Shown here: piece by piece, positions 23,550 through 31,279 of the stretch
How positions within the stretch are numbered: the stretch's first letter is position 1
Layout: each line of letters begins with the position of its first letter
DNA from: a virus
DNA length: 43,600 bases
IMG/VR virus record: IMGVR_UViG_3300020159_000703
Coordinates: 1 to 43,600 of that record
Direction: 5' to 3' (one strand)
Program-made: the position numbers and the translations under genes
Notes under the pieces: model-generated
Seen by the model: only the letters and a program-made list of their open reading frames with translations
What the model was told of the DNA's origin: nothing
Databases searched by the model: none

Positions 23550-26123
23550 ATGGCACTGTCTTGGATAACTCCCCCGGGATCTCTGGGCACTATAAATGAA
23601 AGAGACAGGCAAGCTATACAATTACTTGCCTCGTCAACTCAGGGTCCTATAACATTCTCGTTACAGGCAGGCACACTACCCAAAGGTCTAAGATTAGAAA
23701 ACAATGAAATCTTAGGTACTCCGTTAGAGGTCACAAAACCAACTACTAGTAGATTTGTTATTAGAGCTAGTGACGGAGTAGAAAGTAAAGATCAAACATT
23801 TAGTATCTCCGTTGAAGGGTATGACGATCCACGTTGGGTAACCAGCGAAGGCCTATTACCAGTTGGACCAAATTCTACTTTCTTTGTGTTAGACAATGAC
23901 AAGGTAGATTTTCAACTTGTTGCTCTAGATCCAGATATTCCGGCCGGTGACACTATTGAATATTATGTTCCCTACAACGGCGGAGAATTACCTCCTGGAC
24001 TATCGCTATCAAAGTCCGGCAGAATAACAGGCTTCACTGATCCTATATTTGCATTAGAATATAAAATTTACAGTGGTAACTATGATTTAAATCTCTTTGA
24101 TTCTGAACCATACGATCTAGGCACTAGACCAATCAACGGTTTTGACAGTTTTACATTTGACGAAAGAACATTCGACTACTTTGATGAAACTGGATTTCCA
24201 AGAAGACTAACCAGATACTATCAATTTACAGTAGTAGCCACCGACGGACTATTTGAAGATCGTCGATCGTTTCAAATTTATGTAGTCAGCGAAGATTTCC
24301 TACGATCAGACAACACTATAATGCAAGTTGGCACAGGTATATTCCGTGCTGACAATACCTACATAAGAAAGCCTATTTGGATCACTGAACCAAATTTGGG
24401 CATCAGACGTGCTAATAATTATGTAACAGTATACCTCGATGTGTTTGATCCTCCGTCGATGCCAGGATACATTTCGTATCGATACGAAACAATTAATCCA
24501 GAGTTTAGTGGTAAAACTGTTAAAATTTTTCGTGACGAAACAGATTATATCGAAATAGATATAATTCCCGCATTATCCGGGACTACAGGTATTCCAAGAA
24601 GAAATCAAAAATTTGCGGTAGCAACTGTATATAATTTTCTAGACAGTAGTCTTGGAACATACACCATTACCAACGTAGAAAAGATCAGCGGCTACTCTGC
24701 TCGATACGGCATTACATTTGATCCTAGCCTTGGAGAGCGTGTTATTGAAGGTGCTGAAATAATCTTTGGTAACGACAGTATACTTCCGCCAGGTCTAACA
24801 TTAGACACTATCACTGGAGAGTTAGTAGGCAATTTACCGTACCAACCAAGAGTAACAAAAGATTATAGATTTACAGTTAGTGCCGTTAACACCTATGACA
24901 ACGGTGTCGCAGTATCAACACCAAGAACATTTAGCCTACAGGTACTAGGTGAAATTGAAAGCGGTATTGAATGGATATCTAACAGAGACATTGGATCAAT
25001 TAGTCCTAATAAAGACAGTATGCTTTATGTTGAAGCAATATCTAAACTAGGTGGAAAAAATATTTTATATTCTCTTAGATCAGGAGACCTTCCTCCCGGG
25101 TTACAACTACTTCCAACTGGGGAAATCTACGGCAAAGTAAATCAGATCGGTACCGAAACTGTATCAGGTATTACACGATTTTACAACTGGGACGGAAGTT
25201 CTGCTCGCGACTACACAACAACAACGTTTGATAGTAATTTAACATCATTTGACAGAGTGTATACATTTGTAATTGAAGCTAGAGACATTCTCAATTATTC
25301 AGAAACTGCTAAGACATTTCAAATTACAGTTCAAACACAAGCAGATATTATCTATAGTAACTTATATTTTAAAGCATATCAGAAAAGATCTAAGAGAGAT
25401 ATTTGGAATAACTTTATTTCAGATTACTCTATTTTTGAACCTGAGAAAATTTATCGATACGGTGACCCAGCATTTGGTGTACAAGACGAAATAAAAATGT
25501 TAATGTTTGCAGGTATTGAAAGCAATAACTCCGAAACATTTATACAAGCAATTAGTAGAAATCATTATTTTAAAAGATTAAGTTTTGGTGCTGTAAAGAA
25601 AGCTGTAGCTAAAGATCCTACTACTCAGGAAGTTGTGTATGAAGTAATATATGTAGATATCATCGATTCATTAATTAAAAATAATAAAAGTATTTCTGAT
25701 GTAGTTAGTTTACGTGATAATATAAACAGTAAATTTTTAGTTAACAACACCAGAATAGATGTCAGCAGCAATATTCCATTAGCTAGCGACAGCGATTATC
25801 AGCGTGTGTTTCCTAACTCTGTTAAAAACATGCGTAAAAAAATCAAAGGCACTGGTCTACGAGATCGATCATACTTGCCATTGTGGATGAGAAGTATTCA
25901 AGAAGATCAATTCGCTGAGCCTGGATTTGTTAGTGCATTGCCATTGTGTTTTGCCAAACCGGACACAGGTGATGACATTATTTTGAACATAAAGAAAAAC
26001 GGATTTGATTTTAAGATTTTAGACTTTGAAGTAGATCGTTATATTATTGATTCTTTAGACGGTGAGTTAGAGGATAAATATCTCGCATTTCCTACTTTTG
26101 AAGCAGACAGATTTAGACAATAA
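23550..26123 (+). CDS. Virion protein with Ig-like (He_PIG/cadherin-type) repeats
   Basis: 857 residues. At least four Ig-like units carry the L-P-x-G-L-x-L...G-x-I/L-x-G signature of putative-Ig domains: LPKGLRLENNEILGTP (near residue 47), LPPGLSLSKSGRITGF (near 147), LPPGLTLDTITGELVG (near 413) and LPPGLQLLPTGEIYGK (near 516). They are interrupted by longer phage-specific stretches (residues 165-385). From about residue 600 the sequence changes to a charged alpha/beta domain (NLYFKAYQKRSKRDIWNNFI to the C-terminus) with no match I recognise. Ig-like units on phage proteins usually give weak binding to cell-surface sugars. It lies in the tail gene run, 10 bases after the Mtd-like gene. Confidence 0.8.
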   Translation: MALSWITPPGSLGTINERDRQAIQLLASSTQGPITFSLQAGTLPKGLRLENNEILGTPLEVTKPTTSRFVIRASDGVESKDQTFSISVEGYDDPRWVTSEGLLPVGPNSTFFVLDNDKVDFQLVALDPDIPAGDTIEYYVPYNGGELPPGLSLSKSGRITGFTDPIFALEYKIYSGNYDLNLFDSEPYDLGTRPINGFDSFTFDERTFDYFDETGFPRRLTRYYQFTVVATDGLFEDRRSFQIYVVSEDFLRSDNTIMQVGTGIFRADNTYIRKPIWITEPNLGIRRANNYVTVYLDVFDPPSMPGYISYRYETINPEFSGKTVKIFRDETDYIEIDIIPALSGTTGIPRRNQKFAVATVYNFLDSSLGTYTITNVEKISGYSARYGITFDPSLGERVIEGAEIIFGNDSILPPGLTLDTITGELVGNLPYQPRVTKDYRFTVSAVNTYDNGVAVSTPRTFSLQVLGEIESGIEWISNRDIGSISPNKDSMLYVEAISKLGGKNILYSLRSGDLPPGLQLLPTGEIYGKVNQIGTETVSGITRFYNWDGSSARDYTTTTFDSNLTSFDRVYTFVIEARDILNYSETAKTFQITVQTQADIIYSNLYFKAYQKRSKRDIWNNFISDYSIFEPEKIYRYGDPAFGVQDEIKMLMFAGIESNNSETFIQAISRNHYFKRLSFGAVKKAVAKDPTTQEVVYEVIYVDIIDSLIKNNKSISDVVSLRDNINSKFLVNNTRIDVSSNIPLASDSDYQRVFPNSVKNMRKKIKGTGLRDRSYLPLWMRSIQEDQFAEPGFVSALPLCFAKPDTGDDIILNIKKNGFDFKILDFEVDRYIIDSLDGELEDKYLAFPTFEADRFRQ

Positions 26124-26126
26124 ATA
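26119..26126 (+). promoter_or_regulatory. T4-type late promoter box
   Basis: AATAAATA overlaps the stop of the Ig-repeat gene and ends 21 bases before the ATG at 26148; GGTGGAGA between them is the ribosome binding site. Confidence 0.5.
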
Positions 26127-26147
26127 CCTATACGGTGGAGATAAAAG

Positions 26148-26738
26148 ATGCCAACATTAAGTAATATTAACGCAACAGCAATTGACGAATCATATCCAGT
26201 TGCTGGAGTAGACAACGATACCCAAGGATTTAGAGATAACTTCTCTTACATTAAAACTGCGTTAAGTACTGCTAAAACAGAAGTTGAAGGATTACTTAAC
26301 AACACAGCAAAGATTGACACAGATAATAGCTTTAATGAAAAGTTTTTATCAAACGCAGTGTTCAAGCAAAATCAAAATAGTTTAAACAACTACGGTACTG
26401 GCTCTGGAATTAATAATAGAATTACAATTAATTTTAGTAATGCCGATTATCAAGTTTATCGATTGGATGATGATGTCACATTTGAATTTGAAGGTTTTTC
26501 AAATAACAACGTTAACAAAGTTACAATTGAACTGCTGTCAGACGGCGGCACATATAATACAGCATTTTTTACTGATGGTGCTTATCCAATTAAGAAGAGC
26601 AGTAATTTTCCAACATCACTAACAGTTTCTAGCACTGCTAATCCAATTTTGATCGAAGTTATTACTAGATCAAAAAGCCAAGACCCGGGATTACTAGGAA
26701 GAATTATTTTCCTAAACTATCTAGGTTCATTCGCATAA
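26148..26738 (+). CDS. Small virion-type structural protein
   Basis: 196 residues, starting MPTLSNINATAIDESYPVAG. Residues 19-45 (AGVDNDTQGFRDNFSYIKTA) are a diverged copy of the module shared by the other structural proteins (G-x-x-N-D...R-x-x-F-x-x-I). The remainder is a single beta-rich domain with RITINFSNADYQVYRLDDDV. It has a late box and a good ribosome binding site, and its stop codon overlaps the next start (TAATG). It is probably the last gene of the tail block. The specific function is unknown. Confidence 0.72.
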   Translation: MPTLSNINATAIDESYPVAGVDNDTQGFRDNFSYIKTALSTAKTEVEGLLNNTAKIDTDNSFNEKFLSNAVFKQNQNSLNNYGTGSGINNRITINFSNADYQVYRLDDDVTFEFEGFSNNNVNKVTIELLSDGGTYNTAFFTDGAYPIKKSSNFPTSLTVSSTANPILIEVITRSKSQDPGLLGRIIFLNYLGSFA

Positions 26739-26980
26739 TGTTCCACCCACTTGAAGGCGATCTTAGTCAATTAAAGGACTCCGAAGTAGAGGCCAAGCTA
26801 GTTGAATTGACTAGAAAATACTATCAAGCAGCAAGATTAGGTAACCCTGATCTCTTGACACAGCTATCAACATTTGTTACAATATATAGAGACGAGTTGC
26901 GAAAAAGACAAGCGAAACTAATGTCGTCTACTAATAATGTAACTAATGAGGATTTGGGTCAGTTGATCAATGTTGACTAA
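26738..26980 (+). CDS. Small helical protein of unknown function
   Basis: 80 residues, MFHPLEGDLSQLKDSEVEAK... It is almost entirely helical, with a heptad-like run (VEAKLVELTRKYYQAARLGN, YRDELRKRQAKL). Proteins with the phrase LTRKYY.AARLGN are widespread in marine T4-like phages immediately downstream of tail genes, but have no known role that I can name. It starts on the stop of the previous gene and overlaps the next gene by 11 bases, so it is translationally coupled on both sides. Confidence 0.75.
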   Translation: MFHPLEGDLSQLKDSEVEAKLVELTRKYYQAARLGNPDLLTQLSTFVTIYRDELRKRQAKLMSSTNNVTNEDLGQLINVD

Positions 26981-27443
26981 TACAGAAAATAAGCTAATAC
27001 AAGGTATATTAAAATACGGTCCAGATATCTTGGAGGACTGCCTTGCGGAAAAAACAAATCCAAATATTGAAAATTATCTGGAAAGAATAGCAGTAGAAAA
27101 ACTGTTATATCCTCAACCAATGTTGTCAGAACCTGTGGGCAGGAATTGGTTTATACCCAAGGAATACCAAAACTTAGACATTGAAGAATTTTTAATTAAT
27201 CAATGTCCAAAAGAAAATTATCAAAGAGTAATTGATGAAATTGCTCTGTTTAACAAATACGATATGATAGACGTACTACAGGTTATGAAATATCTAGTAG
27301 ATACCCTAAGAAAAAACAATATAGTATGGGGAGTTGGGCGAGGAAGCTCCGTTTCTAGTTACTGTTTGTATCTAATAGGGATACATAAAATAGATAGTGT
27401 AAAGTACGATCTTCCTATATCGGACTTTTTCAAAGGAGAATAA
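26970..27443 (+). CDS. Stand-alone fragment resembling bacterial DNA polymerase III alpha
   Basis: 157 residues. The C-terminal part, NIVWGVGRGSSVSSYCLYLI then GIHKIDSVKYDLPISDFF, reproduces the GRGS-x-x-x-S...YCLGI...DP...Y-x-L-x-F-x-F segment at the start of the palm of C-family replicative polymerases (DnaE). In DnaE the catalytic D-x-D follows shortly after this point, but here the protein stops at FFKGE, so it cannot be a polymerase. The N-terminal 90 residues are helical, with a FIPKEYQNLDIEEFLINQCP block. It may be a regulatory or structural relic of a polymerase, or a nucleotidyltransferase-like binding module. Short versions occur in other marine myoviruses. It overlaps the previous gene by 11 bases. 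Confidence 0.7.
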   Translation: MLTNTENKLIQGILKYGPDILEDCLAEKTNPNIENYLERIAVEKLLYPQPMLSEPVGRNWFIPKEYQNLDIEEFLINQCPKENYQRVIDEIALFNKYDMIDVLQVMKYLVDTLRKNNIVWGVGRGSSVSSYCLYLIGIHKIDSVKYDLPISDFFKGE

Positions 27444-27444
27444 C

Positions 27445-27666
27445 ATGGGAAAAACATATAGAACTATGCAGGGCAAAGAGGTTGACATGGAGAAACTTGC
27501 CCTAGTAAATGAATTAACTCCAGCTGTAGGCAACGCAAGAGTAAATGCTCGTGGCGATGAACTAGGCCCTGGCGGTAAAATTGTTAAAAAGCGTGAAGAA
27601 ATTGTAGCAGAATACTACGAAAAAAATTCTAAGAGTGTAAAAGCAGAAACCAAAGCAAAGGAATAA
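27445..27666 (+). CDS. Small conserved phage protein of unknown function
   Basis: 73 residues. The middle, ELTPAVGNARVNARGDELGP then GGKIVKKREEIVAEYY, is recognisable from many marine T4-like phages, where it precedes a GroES-like gene as it does here. The C-terminus is a Lys/Glu/Ala-rich tail. No function is known to me. It has a strong ribosome binding site (AAAGGAG) and is two bases upstream of the co-chaperonin, so the two are co-expressed. Confidence 0.75.
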   Translation: MGKTYRTMQGKEVDMEKLALVNELTPAVGNARVNARGDELGPGGKIVKKREEIVAEYYEKNSKSVKAETKAKE

Positions 27667-27667
27667 C

Positions 27668-28027
27668 ATGGCTGCATACGAACCAAAAAAAGTAAAACTT
27701 AAAGCTATTCATGATAGTGTTCTAATTACCGACATGGAATTTGGAGAACAAAAGACTAGCTCAGGTATTATTTTAAAGTCCGATGACGGTAAGGTCCATG
27801 GTATTAAGCCTCGGTGGGGGCAAGTGTACAAAGTTGGACCCGAACAAACAGATGTTAAAGAGGGTCAGTGGGTACTTATCGAACACGGTCGTTGGACTAG
27901 AGGATTAGAAATTGACGACGGTGATAGTATTAAGACTATCCGCAAGGTTGATATATCCTGTATGTTGGCAGTATCTGATGAGCCACCAACATCGGATGAA
28001 ATTTACATTCCGCTAGTTAAATCCTAA
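27668..28027 (+). CDS. GroES/gp31-type co-chaperonin
   Basis: 119 residues. The order of strands and loops matches GroES: KLKAIHDSVLITDMEF (first strands), a mobile loop with GEQKTSSGIIL where GroES binds GroEL, then KPRWGQVYKVGP and VKEGQWVLIEHGRWTRGLEI. Phage T4 uses gp31 in place of host GroES to fold its capsid protein inside host GroEL, and this protein should do the same. It is longer than GroES (about 97) and near gp31 (111). It starts two bases after the previous gene, and its stop overlaps the next start. Confidence 0.87.
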   Translation: MAAYEPKKVKLKAIHDSVLITDMEFGEQKTSSGIILKSDDGKVHGIKPRWGQVYKVGPEQTDVKEGQWVLIEHGRWTRGLEIDDGDSIKTIRKVDISCMLAVSDEPPTSDEIYIPLVKS

Positions 28028-28269
28028 TGGGTTTTAGAAAAAGTTGGGACCCGGCTGACATCGCAAATCAAATTCGTTCGCTGTCTCGTGAATGTTCTAG
28101 CATGTACAACGACGGGTTTACCTCGTTTGAATGTAAAAAAGATCTATTCTTGATTAAAAAACTAGTTGACGATGCTCTAGCCGAAGCTCCAGAATTTGGT
28201 GAAATAGAGGAGCGATGGTTGAAAGAACAAGAACAAAAGCGTATAATTAAAATCCTTAAGGAGAAATAA
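28027..28269 (+). CDS. Small protein of unknown function
   Basis: 80 residues, MGFRKSWDPADIANQIRSLS... It is mainly helical and charged, with two Cys (SRECSSMYND and FECKKDL) and a Lys-rich end (EQEQKRIIKILKEK). I do not recognise a domain. Similar small proteins accompany MazG genes in related phages. The start and stop overlap both neighbours by one base (TAATG type), so it belongs to the GroES-MazG translational unit. Confidence 0.7.
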   Translation: MGFRKSWDPADIANQIRSLSRECSSMYNDGFTSFECKKDLFLIKKLVDDALAEAPEFGEIEERWLKEQEQKRIIKILKEK

Positions 28270-28634
28270 TGTCTAACCCATTTCGCGATCAAGAAAAATT
28301 TATGCGGGCGTGTGATCAGACCGTAGGTGAATTTAATCAAAATCAATTTAATATGTATCTTGGTTTGATTGAGGAAGAAGCAAAAGAGCTAGCAGTTGCT
28401 ATCAACAATCATGATAAAATTGAAACACTCGATGCACTGATTGATATTTTAGTTGTTACTATAGGTACTATTCATTCAATGGGCGCAGATGCCGAAGGTG
28501 CTTGGAAAGAAGTTATGTCAACTAACTTTGCCAAGATCGACAAAGACACTGGCAAAGTACGCAAGCGTGAAGATGGAAAAGTGCTAAAACCGTTAGGTTG
28601 GGTGGCTCCAGATCTAAAACCGTTTGTCAAATAA
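28269..28634 (+). CDS. mazG: MazG-like/PRA-PH nucleotide pyrophosphohydrolase
   Basis: 121 residues. The metal-binding signature of all-alpha NTP pyrophosphatases is present: YLGLIEEEAKELAVAI (E-E-x-x-E) followed by ETLDALIDILVVTIGT (E-x-x-D-A-x-x-D). The C-terminal phrase NFAKIDKDTGKVRKREDGKV resembles the substrate-closing loop of phosphoribosyl-ATP pyrophosphohydrolase-type enzymes. It probably hydrolyses (d)NTPs or related nucleotides during infection; the true substrate cannot be told from sequence. It is the last gene before the terminator at 28649. Confidence 0.82.
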   Translation: MSNPFRDQEKFMRACDQTVGEFNQNQFNMYLGLIEEEAKELAVAINNHDKIETLDALIDILVVTIGTIHSMGADAEGAWKEVMSTNFAKIDKDTGKVRKREDGKVLKPLGWVAPDLKPFVK

Positions 28635-28648
28635 ATTAGCCAATACTT

Positions 28649-28678
28649 AAATAGGGCCTTGACTGGCCTTATTTTTTT
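28649..28678 (+). terminator. Rho-independent terminator with a promoter hexamer as its loop
   Basis: A 10-bp stem (28649-28658 with 28665-28674, including one G-T pair) encloses a 6-base loop that is exactly TTGACT. It is followed by T residues to 28678. It ends the GroES-MazG unit, 15 bases after the mazG stop. Confidence 0.85.
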
Positions 28679-28687
28679 CTGTATAAT
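28659..28687 (+). promoter_or_regulatory. Host-type sigma70 promoter nested in the terminator; leaderless start
   Basis: TTGACT (28659-28664), exactly 17 bases, then TATAAT (28682-28687). The predicted start of transcription coincides with the ATG at 28694, and no ribosome binding site precedes it. The -35 hexamer is the loop of the upstream terminator. Confidence 0.8.
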
Positions 28688-28693
28688 AAAGAT

Positions 28694-28882
28694 ATGAGAA
28701 ATTTAGAACTAGTAGATGCTGTAATAAAATTACACGACATTGCTCGATTGGTAGAAATCGAAATAGGCAAAGGCAAATTATCAGACGATATGCGTGATAT
28801 AGCAGATCGTTTACACGCACTCAGTGTAGAACAAAGTCGTGCTAGCCACGCAGCCGACGAAATTATTAAACAGGTAAAATAA
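28694..28882 (+). CDS. Small helical protein, first gene of the clamp-loader unit
   Basis: 62 residues, MRNLELVDAVIKLHDIARLV..., all helical and acidic, probably two helices. Homologues of this size sit directly upstream of the clamp-loader gene in marine T4-like phages; function unknown to me. The ATG lies 6 bases after a perfect -10 box, so the mRNA is likely leaderless. The stop overlaps the start of the next gene (TAATG), which would couple clamp-loader synthesis to it. Confidence 0.72.
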   Translation: MRNLELVDAVIKLHDIARLVEIEIGKGKLSDDMRDIADRLHALSVEQSRASHAADEIIKQVK

Positions 28883-29799
28883 TGAAAGAGCTATGGGTAG
28901 AAAAATACCGTCCTAACACAGTAAGTGGGTATGTGTTTAGAGACGGACATCAAAGAAAACAAGTTGAAACCTGGATCAAGGACATAAGTATTCCGCATCT
29001 GTTGCTCAGCGGTAGTGCTGGCATTGGTAAAACCACCCTAGCAAAAATTCTTATTAACGAACTAGGCATTGAAGATTATGATGTACTAGAGATCAACGCA
29101 TCACGTACAAACTCAGTAGATGATGTCCGTGATAAAATTACAAATTTTGTCCAGATGATTCCGTTTGGACCTTTCAAGGTGGTACTGTTAGATGAAGCTG
29201 ATTATCTTAGTCCGAATGCTCAAGCAGCGTTACGTGGGGTCATGGAGGAGTACCATGCGACTGCTCGTTTCATCCTCACCTGTAACTACCCTAATCGTAT
29301 TATCCCTGCTTTACACTCACGATGTCAAGGATTTCACGTTGAGCGAACGGATATTACTGAGTTTACCGCTCGTGTTGCTACTATTCTTGTTGAAGAGAAT
29401 GTGGAATTCGATCTTGACACGCTAGACGATTATGTCAAAGTAACTTATCCAGATCTTAGAAAATGTATTAACTTGACTCAACAAAATGTCAACGAAGGAA
29501 AACTGCTAGCACCAAGCAAAGGTGACCAAGGCGAATCCGATTGGAAGTTTGAAATGGTTGCGTTGTTTAAAGCAGGAAAAATTTCCGATGCCCGTAAAAT
29601 GCTTTGCGGAAAACTACGTGCCGAAGAAATGGAAGAAGTGTATCGTTGGTTATACGACAACCTAGAAATTTTTGGCGAAGAGGCAAAACAAGACTCTGCT
29701 ATTCTTATTATCAAACAAGGGTTAGTTGATCACACATTAATTTCGGATCCGGAGATCAATCTGTCTGCTACATTAGTTAAACTTGCTAAATTAATCTAA
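28882..29799 (+). CDS. 44: Sliding-clamp loader large subunit (T4 gp44-like AAA+ ATPase)
   Basis: 305 residues. It begins ELWVEKYRPNTVSGYV, the RFC/gp44 signature. Walker A is GSAGIGKT (residues 44-51), Walker B VVLLDEADYLS (near 103-113). Sensor 1 is in FILTCNYPNRI and the SRC arginine-finger motif in IPALHSRCQGF. It loads the phage sliding clamp onto primer ends for processive replication, as a complex with gp62. No gp62 or gp45 is in the window, so they must lie elsewhere. Length fits gp44 (about 319). Its stop overlaps the dCMP deaminase start. Confidence 0.92.
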   Translation: MKELWVEKYRPNTVSGYVFRDGHQRKQVETWIKDISIPHLLLSGSAGIGKTTLAKILINELGIEDYDVLEINASRTNSVDDVRDKITNFVQMIPFGPFKVVLLDEADYLSPNAQAALRGVMEEYHATARFILTCNYPNRIIPALHSRCQGFHVERTDITEFTARVATILVEENVEFDLDTLDDYVKVTYPDLRKCINLTQQNVNEGKLLAPSKGDQGESDWKFEMVALFKAGKISDARKMLCGKLRAEEMEEVYRWLYDNLEIFGEEAKQDSAILIIKQGLVDHTLISDPEINLSATLVKLAKLI

Positions 29800-30311
29800 T
29801 GAAATTTAAATTTATTCAACTGTATATGGACTGGGCAATACGTTGCTCTAAGCTCAGCCATGCTATGCGATTACAAGTTGGTGCCGTTATTGTAAAAGAT
29901 GACTCAGTTATTAGTTATGGATACAACGGCATGCCGGCTGGGTGGGATAACAACTGCGAAGATAAAGTATTTGATCCCGGAGCAGGTGGTTGGCTTGATC
30001 CCGAAGAGATTGAGGCCAAGTATCCTTACGAAGGATGGCACGATGGTGCCGGTCGCAATGTACGTTACGGATTAAAAACAAAACCAGAGGTGTTACATGC
30101 GGAATCTAATGCCATCGCAAAACTGGCTAAGTCTCACAACAGTGGTGTGGGTGCTACTATGTTTATTACCCATGCTCCATGTTTGGACTGTGCCAAACTT
30201 ATCTACCAAAGTGGTATTGGCAGTGTTCTATATAGGAACCCTTATAGGGATACTGGTGGTGTTGAGTTTCTTGAAAAATCAGGAGTCAAAGTAGAACAGG
30301 TGGAATTTTGA
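29799..30311 (+). CDS. cd: dCMP deaminase
   Basis: 170 residues of the zinc cytidine/deoxycytidylate deaminase family. The active site reads H100-A-E102 (VLHAESNAIAK) with C128 and C131 (APCLDC); a zinc-stabilising insert (residues 50-90, NNCEDKV...) is typical of phage dCMP deaminases. The reaction is dCMP to dUMP, feeding thymidylate synthesis for phage DNA. Length is close to T4 Cd (193). It starts on the last base of the clamp-loader gene and overlaps the next gene by 4 bases. Confidence 0.92.
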   Translation: MKFKFIQLYMDWAIRCSKLSHAMRLQVGAVIVKDDSVISYGYNGMPAGWDNNCEDKVFDPGAGGWLDPEEIEAKYPYEGWHDGAGRNVRYGLKTKPEVLHAESNAIAKLAKSHNSGVGATMFITHAPCLDCAKLIYQSGIGSVLYRNPYRDTGGVEFLEKSGVKVEQVEF

Positions 30312-30547
30312 AATACAGATACATGCTAGTGTCTTACCATCAAAGAGATGATGGAAAATATAATGAACTTACTGAGTTTAAAAACAGTGTAAAATTCAAA
30401 AACAGACATTCCGCCAAAGTAATTTTAGACTTTAAGAAAAAAGCAGTATTAAAAAATGAATTGAACCCCAACGCATCTTATAAAGACATGTTGGAGTTCT
30501 ACAAAAAAGTTATTGGTCCTACCCTTTTGCCTTACCTTCCGTCGTGA
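30308..30547 (+). CDS. Small conserved phage protein of unknown function
   Basis: 79 residues. The likely start is TTG at 30308, overlapping the deaminase stop, with AGGTGG four bases upstream; an ATG at 30323 is the alternative. The sequence LVSYHQRDDGKYNELTEF, then HSAKVILDFKKKAVLK resembles small proteins found next to phoH or deaminase genes in marine T4-like phages; no function is known to me. Its 3' end overlaps the 3' end of phoH on the other strand by 16 bases. Confidence 0.65.
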   Translation: MKYRYMLVSYHQRDDGKYNELTEFKNSVKFKNRHSAKVILDFKKKAVLKNELNPNASYKDMLEFYKKVIGPTLLPYLPS

Positions 30548-31272
30548 TCTCCATAGATTGCTAGGATTTCTCTAACAGCTTCGTGTCGTTCTACATCCTC
30601 AACACTAAACTGACAGATATCGACATGTTTGTGATTTTTAAAATTATCGTACAGTTTTAAAAATTCAAGTAGCCCATTGCTGCTTGGACGGTCAGCTTGC
30701 TGCAAATCGCCGGTAACTATCATTCTAGACCCGTCTCCAATTCTAGTTAATAACATTTTCATTTGACTAGGCGTGGCATTCTGCATCTCGTCAGCAATAA
30801 TAATACTCTTTTTAAATGTACGTCCTCTCATATATGCTAAAGGACTGATCTCAATCACCCCCTCTTTTATAAAGTTTTCTATTTCTCTAGCATAATAGTA
30901 TTCTTCAAATACATCAAAAATCGGGCGAGTCCAAGGTTGCATTTTCTCCTGTAGGGTTCCTGGTAAAAATCCATGCTGCTCGTCCACGCTTACAGCAGGA
31001 CGAGTAACCACAATTTTATCAACTTCGCCATCTTGGAACATCTTGACTGCCCACTGGCAGGCCAACATAGTTTTACCCGTGCCCGCTGGCCCAATAGCAA
31101 ATACTATGTTTTTCTGTTCTTCTTGGAGTTTGAGAAGATAATTCTCTTGATTGAGGTTTTTAGGATATATTGTTACCCTATTTTTCTTTTTTGGAAGGAA
31201 CTTATTTATTTGAACTACGTTATCCTGCTCTTGCACAGCTAGATTTTTGACTGATTTTCTTTGTTTTCTCAA
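30532..31272 (-). CDS. phoH: PhoH-like ATPase
   Basis: 246 residues. Walker A is GPAGTGKT (residues 61-68), preceded by NIVFAI; TRPAVSVDEQHGFLPGTLQEK and SIIIADEMQNATPSQMKMLL (Walker B) then GDLQQAD complete the PhoH/helicase-I-like core. PhoH genes are common in marine phages and related to phosphate-starvation proteins; the activity is ATP-dependent RNA unwinding or handling, and the role in infection is not settled. The start is TTG at 31272, not ATG: AGGAGG lies seven bases before it and no ATG is nearby. The basic N-terminus (MRKQRKSVKN) precedes the domain. It is transcribed toward the replication genes. Confidence 0.9.
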   Translation of the reverse strand: MRKQRKSVKNLAVQEQDNVVQINKFLPKKKNRVTIYPKNLNQENYLLKLQEEQKNIVFAIGPAGTGKTMLACQWAVKMFQDGEVDKIVVTRPAVSVDEQHGFLPGTLQEKMQPWTRPIFDVFEEYYYAREIENFIKEGVIEISPLAYMRGRTFKKSIIIADEMQNATPSQMKMLLTRIGDGSRMIVTGDLQQADRPSSNGLLEFLKLYDNFKNHKHVDICQFSVEDVERHEAVREILAIYGDHDGR

Positions 31273-31279
31273 AGGATAG

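Noticed and set aside
26970-27443. Frameshifted or broken full-length DNA polymerase III gene
   Set aside because: No further polymerase-like sequence follows in any frame; the next genes are unrelated and correctly spaced, so this is a complete short gene.
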